From positions 1 to 8,617 of the forward strand of contig JANXSV010000076.1 of the NCBI GenBank assembly GCA_025356505.1: a stretch of 8,617 nt of DNA, given 5' to 3'. Of this stretch, positions 6,007 to 8,617 are shown piece by piece. Each line of letters begins with the position of its first letter. Position 1 is the first letter of the stretch. Under the pieces are notes generated by a model, which was given only the letters and a program-made list of their open reading frames with translations, was not told the origin of the DNA and did not search any database. The stretch comes from Methylovirgula sp. (GTDB taxonomy: Bacteria > Pseudomonadota > Alphaproteobacteria > Rhizobiales > Beijerinckiaceae). The translations under genes were made by a program, and so were the position numbers.

Positions 6007-7148
6007 CCGTAATATCCCTGCTCCAGCAACTTGTGCGCTGCGCTTCAGTGACCCCGCAAGATGAGGGCGCACTGGCGGTTTTGGAGCAGGCTTTGCAACA
6101 GGCGGATTTTGAGACGCATCTGGTGCGGTTCAGCGAAGCCGGAACGCCCGATATCGATAATTTGTTTGCCAAAATCGGTTCCGGCACTCCGCATCTGGTG
6201 TTTGCCGGACATACGGACGTGGTGCCAAGCGGGGACGTTTCAAGCTGGACGCATCCGCCCTTTGGAGCTGAGATTGTCGACGGGAAGATTTATGGCCGCG
6301 GCACAGCAGATATGAAGGGCGGCGTCGCGGCCTCCGTTGCGGCTGTTCTCAACCATTTGGCCAAACACGGCGCACCTAAAGGCACAATTTCCTTTTTGAT
6401 CACCGGCGATGAGGAAGGTCCAGCCATCAATGGCACGTTAAAACTGCTCGCCTGGGCCAGGGATAAGGGCGAGCGCTTCGACCACTGCCTGCTGGGAGAA
6501 CCGACAAATCCGAATTTCATCGGCGAAATGATGAAAATCGGGCGACGCGGGTCGCTCACCGGACATATCCGTGTGCATGGAACGCAGGGTCACGTCGGCT
6601 ATCCGCATCTGGCGGATAATCCGGTGCCGCATCTCATGCGCATTTTGACGGCGCTGAAAGCGACGCCTCTCGATGATGGCACTGCGCATTTCGATGCTTC
6701 TAATCTGGAAATAACCACTTTCGACGTGGGCAATCCCGCCAGCAATGTCATCCCGGCAACGGCTTTTGCCCGTTTCAATGTGCGCTTCAACGATATTTGG
6801 ACGCTGGACAGTCTCGAAGCCGAGTTGCGCCGGCGCATAGGTATTGTGCAAGGCAGCGCCCGGATTTCTGTGCACTTCGAGAAGAGCAATGCGGTCGCAT
6901 TCATGACCCAGCCCGGCACGTTCACCACGCTGGTTTCGCAGGCTATTGCACAGGAAACAGGACACACGCCTGTGCTTTCAACCACAGGCGGCACCTCGGA
7001 CGCCCGATTCATCAAAGACTACGCTCAGGTTGTGGAATTTGGCCTTGTCGGCAAAACAATGCACGGCATCGACGAACATGTAGAGGTGTCAGACGTTGAA
7101 GCCCTGACCCGCATATATGAACGCGTTTTGGAAGCATATTTCCAATAA
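6003..7148 (+). CDS. dapE: Succinyl-diaminopimelate desuccinylase
   Basis: DapE hydrolyses N-succinyl-L,L-diaminopimelate to succinate and L,L-diaminopimelate in the cytoplasm. It is a di-zinc M20-family enzyme. The 381 residues show every metal and catalytic site. H70 and D72 lie in VFAGHTDVVPSGD, D103 in YGRGTADMKGG, and the E137-E138 pair in TGDEEGP (general base and zinc ligand). E166 lies in LLGEPTNP and H354 near the C-terminus in KTMHGIDEH. The dimerisation lid is present (about 182-295), starting at GSLTGHIRVHGTQGHVGYPH. The spacing matches the well-studied Haemophilus enzyme within a few residues. Translation starts at GTG 6003, overlapping the upstream stop as GTGA, with AAGGA 7 nt before it. 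The gene is downstream of dapD in the same transcription unit. Confidence 0.97.
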   Translation: MTVISLLQQLVRCASVTPQDEGALAVLEQALQQADFETHLVRFSEAGTPDIDNLFAKIGSGTPHLVFAGHTDVVPSGDVSSWTHPPFGAEIVDGKIYGRGTADMKGGVAASVAAVLNHLAKHGAPKGTISFLITGDEEGPAINGTLKLLAWARDKGERFDHCLLGEPTNPNFIGEMMKIGRRGSLTGHIRVHGTQGHVGYPHLADNPVPHLMRILTALKATPLDDGTAHFDASNLEITTFDVGNPASNVIPATAFARFNVRFNDIWTLDSLEAELRRRIGIVQGSARISVHFEKSNAVAFMTQPGTFTTLVSQAIAQETGHTPVLSTTGGTSDARFIKDYAQVVEFGLVGKTMHGIDEHVEVSDVEALTRIYERVLEAYFQ

Positions 7149-7150
7149 AA

Positions 7151-7155
7151 GGGGG
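7151..7155 (+). promoter_or_regulatory. Ribosome binding site that decides the TfoX-domain gene start
   Basis: GGGGG directly after the dapE stop stands 7 nt before a TTG at 7163. A second in-frame TTG at 7157 would leave only 1 nt of spacing, so 7163 is the better start. No ATG or GTG is available near the N-terminus. Confidence 0.55.
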
Positions 7156-7162
7156 ATTGCGT

Positions 7163-7483
7163 TTGGCATCTGATAGTCACCACATCGCATATATTTGCGA
7201 GCAAATGAGCGGCGCCGGAGCTATCCGCTCTCAAAAGATGTTTGGCGAATATGCGATCTATTGCGATGAGAAACTGGTTGCACTGGTGTGCGACAATCAG
7301 GTTTTCGCCAAGATCACCGAAGCGGGGCGGGCGTTAATATCGGCGCCGGTTCTGGCACCGCCCTACCCGGGCGCTAAACCCTGTTTTGCTATTGATGAGT
7401 TTCTTGATGACGCCGAGTGGCTGGCGACCTTCATCCACAGCACAGCGCGCGAATTACCTCTGCCAAAGCGAAAGAAAAGCTAG
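7163..7483 (+). CDS. TfoX N-terminal domain-containing protein
   Basis: This is a small cytoplasmic protein of 106 residues consisting of one TfoX/Sxy N-terminal domain. Family hallmarks are QKMFGEYAIYCDEKLVALVC (24-43), the following VFAKITEAGRAL (48-58), PPYPGAKPCFAI (66-77) and the end TARELPLPKRKKS (94-106). In gamma-proteobacteria Sxy/TfoX promotes competence gene expression together with CRP. Stand-alone N-domains like this are common in alphaproteobacteria and have no settled role, so the competence link should not be assumed. The C-terminal TfoX domain is absent, as is usual for this short form. Translation starts at TTG (7163 preferred, 7157 possible). It lies 14 nt after dapE and is probably the last gene of that transcript. 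It converges on truA with 12 nt between stop codons. Confidence 0.85.
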   Translation: MASDSHHIAYICEQMSGAGAIRSQKMFGEYAIYCDEKLVALVCDNQVFAKITEAGRALISAPVLAPPYPGAKPCFAIDEFLDDAEWLATFIHSTARELPLPKRKKS

Positions 7484-7495
7484 GCGCACGCGCCC

Positions 7496-8236
7496 TTAAG
7501 GATAATCCACCCGTGTGAGATAGAGCCCGTCCGAAGGGGCAACCTGCCCGCAGCGACTGCGCTGGCGCGACTCAAATGCGCTGATAAAATCGGCCTGGCT
7601 CCATTTGCCGGACGCCACATGCTCAAGGCTGCCCACCATCGAGCGCACCTGTCGATGCAGGAACGATAACGCCGACACGCGCACCTCTATGATGTCGCCA
7701 TTGCGGGAGACATCAATGGCATCAAGAGTGCGGATCGGGCTGTTGGCCTGACATTCGGCATCGCGGAAGGTTGAGAAATCGTGCCGACCCAGCATCACCT
7801 GCGCCGCCTCATGCATGGCCCCGGCATCTAGCCTGCGCGCTACGTGCCACACCAGGCCGCGTTCCAGCACAGAAGGTGCGCGCCGGTTGAGAATTCTGTA
7901 AACATAATGCCGTTTGATCGCCGAAAACCGCGCTTCAAACGTCTCGTCGACCACTTCAACGCTTATGATTGCCACGCGATGGTGGCGCAAATAGGCGTTG
8001 CAGGCATCGCGCACCTGATCCGTACGCCAGGCTTTGGCCAGATCAACATGCGCCACTTGGCCAGAGGCATGTACGCCCGCATCGGTGCGCCCCGCGCCCT
8101 GAATGACCAGCGTTTGTCCGGAGAATTTGAACAGCGCCTCTTCAATCGCCTGCTGCACAGAGCGGCCATTTTCCTGCCGCTGCCAGCCGCAATAGTCGCC
8201 GCCGTGATATTCGATGGTAAGTTTGTAGCGAGGCAT
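7496..8236 (-). CDS. truA: tRNA pseudouridine(38-40) synthase TruA
   Basis: TruA converts uridines 38, 39 and 40 of the tRNA anticodon arm to pseudouridine, and needs no cofactor. The 246 residues include the catalytic aspartate D52 in [19 protein letters not shown] (47-65) and the conserved tyrosine Y111 in [15 protein letters not shown] (102-116). [10 protein letters not shown] and [13 protein letters not shown] lie further on. Length and motif order are normal. The ATG at 8236 shares one base with the fmt stop (TAATG), which suggests translational coupling; no strong Shine-Dalgarno sits at the usual distance. The gene ends 12 nt from the convergent TfoX-domain gene. The fmt-truA arrangement beside dapE is typical of Hyphomicrobiales. 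Confidence 0.97.
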   Translation of the reverse strand: MPRYKLTIEYHGGDYCGWQRQENGRSVQQAIEEALFKFSGQTLVIQGAGRTDAGVHASGQVAHVDLAKAWRTDQVRDACNAYLRHHRVAIISVEVVDETFEARFSAIKRHYVYRILNRRAPSVLERGLVWHVARRLDAGAMHEAAQVMLGRHDFSTFRDAECQANSPIRTLDAIDVSRNGDIIEVRVSALSFLHRQVRSMVGSLEHVASGKWSQADFISAFESRQRSRCGQVAPSDGLYLTRVDYP

Positions 8237-8617
8237 TATAACAGCCGCATGCCCTTCAACACCTTCGAACCGCGCAAAAATTCGTCGCGCGACATGGGCG
8301 CTTTGCCGGCTCTCTGGACGAACTGAACCTGTAAAGCGCCGCTGCCGCAGGCGATGGTCAGCGCATCATCCAATACTGTTCCAGCGGGGCCTTGACCCTC
8401 GGCTTGAACGTCGGCTTGGCGAACCCGCAAAATCTTCAAGCGCTCCTGCTTGTCCGGCGCAGTCTCCAGCAGGCAGAAAGCGCCCGGGGACGGCGACAGC
8501 CCGTGAATATGACGTAGAACCTGCGCAGCCGGCCTGCTCCAATCGATTTTGGCTTCTGCCTTATCGATCTTGGCCGCATAAACAACATCCTCAACAGCTT
8601 GCGGCTCGAAATGCAAC
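8236..8617 (-). CDS. fmt: Methionyl-tRNA formyltransferase, partial (N-terminus beyond right edge)
   Basis: Fmt formylates initiator Met-tRNA with 10-formyltetrahydrofolate so that translation can start with formylmethionine. Only the last 127 or so codons are in the window: the linker and the C-terminal OB-fold-like tRNA-binding domain. The visible start [20 protein letters not shown] followed by [12 protein letters not shown] is a highly recognisable Fmt segment, close to the boundary between the catalytic and C-terminal domains. [14 protein letters not shown] turns ([13 protein letters not shown] here) and the ending [14 protein letters not shown] also fit. The formate-binding and catalytic motifs lie outside. 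A TTG at 8616 is in frame but is an internal leucine codon, not a start. The TAA overlaps the truA ATG by one base. def usually precedes fmt, but that region is not visible. Confidence 0.95.
   Translation of the reverse strand, partial: LHFEPQAVEDVVYAAKIDKAEAKIDWSRPAAQVLRHIHGLSPSPGAFCLLETAPDKQERLKILRVRQADVQAEGQGPAGTVLDDALTIACGSGALQVQFVQRAGKAPMSRDEFLRGSKVLKGMRLL

Noticed and set aside
6438..6965. 175-codon open frame on the minus strand inside dapE
   Set aside because: It lies wholly antisense to a dapE with complete catalytic motifs, resembles no family I know, and fits the open frames produced opposite biased coding sequence.
7483..7494. Small GC hairpin (GGCG-CACG-CGCC) between the convergent TfoX-domain gene and truA as a bidirectional terminator
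   Set aside because: The stem is only 4 bp and neither strand has a U-run after it, so I cannot call a terminator although the position would suit one.
7844..8326. 160-codon plus-strand open frame across the truA/fmt junction
   Set aside because: It is antisense to two well-identified genes, with no recognisable domain and no promoter or ribosome binding site of note.
1..8617. tRNA or rRNA genes, CRISPR array, insertion sequence, prophage, defence or secretion system
   Set aside because: I saw no cloverleaf-like sequence, no regular direct repeats, no transposase motifs and no terminal repeats. Nearly all of the window is accounted for by housekeeping genes.

Overview
The window is a stretch of alphaproteobacterial chromosome, most likely from the order Hyphomicrobiales (Rhizobiales). 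The evidence is the gene order rpmH-rnpA-yidC-yihA on one strand, dapD-(membrane protein)-dapE on the other, and a fmt-truA pair next to dapE. The genus cannot be fixed from this sequence alone. Base composition is moderately GC-rich and looks even throughout. I see no insertion sequence, phage gene, tRNA, rRNA or CRISPR array.

Left half (1-4345, all minus strand; transcription runs from about 4440 toward 1). The order is rpmH (ribosomal protein L34), rnpA (RNase P protein), yidC (membrane insertase) and yihA/engB (ribosome-assembly GTPase). After a 118-nt gap come the two subunits of a succinyl-CoA:3-oxoacid CoA-transferase (scoA, then scoB, which runs off the left edge). rpmH/rnpA are 5 nt apart, and rnpA/yidC and yidC/yihA each overlap by 4 nt. 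The first four genes therefore form a tight block for translation and membrane-protein biogenesis. A good sigma70-type promoter (TTGACT / TATAAG) lies about 100 nt upstream of rpmH. The CoA-transferase pair is a catabolic (ketone body/acetoacetate) module that may have its own weak promoter.

Middle (4346-4658, 313 nt): a divergent intergenic region between rpmH and dapD. It holds the rpmH promoter, a perfect 7-bp inverted repeat in the rpmH leader and a possible dapD promoter.

Right half. On the plus strand, dapD, a four-helix membrane protein resembling DUF805, dapE and a short TfoX N-terminal-domain protein form one compact cluster (gaps of 4, -4 and 14 nt). DapD and DapE are two steps of the succinylase route to meso-diaminopimelate and lysine. 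On the minus strand, fmt (partial, entering from the right edge) and truA overlap by one base and converge on the TfoX gene with 12 nt between stop codons. Both are translation genes: initiator tRNA formylation and tRNA pseudouridylation.

Most of the window is ordinary housekeeping sequence, and I found no convincing new multi-gene system. The points most worth a second look are the uncharacterised membrane protein coupled to dapE, a small palindromic element that appears in two intergenic regions, a hairpin at the rpmH/rnpA junction that also bears on the rnpA start, and the CoA-transferase genes sitting where argB often follows yihA.
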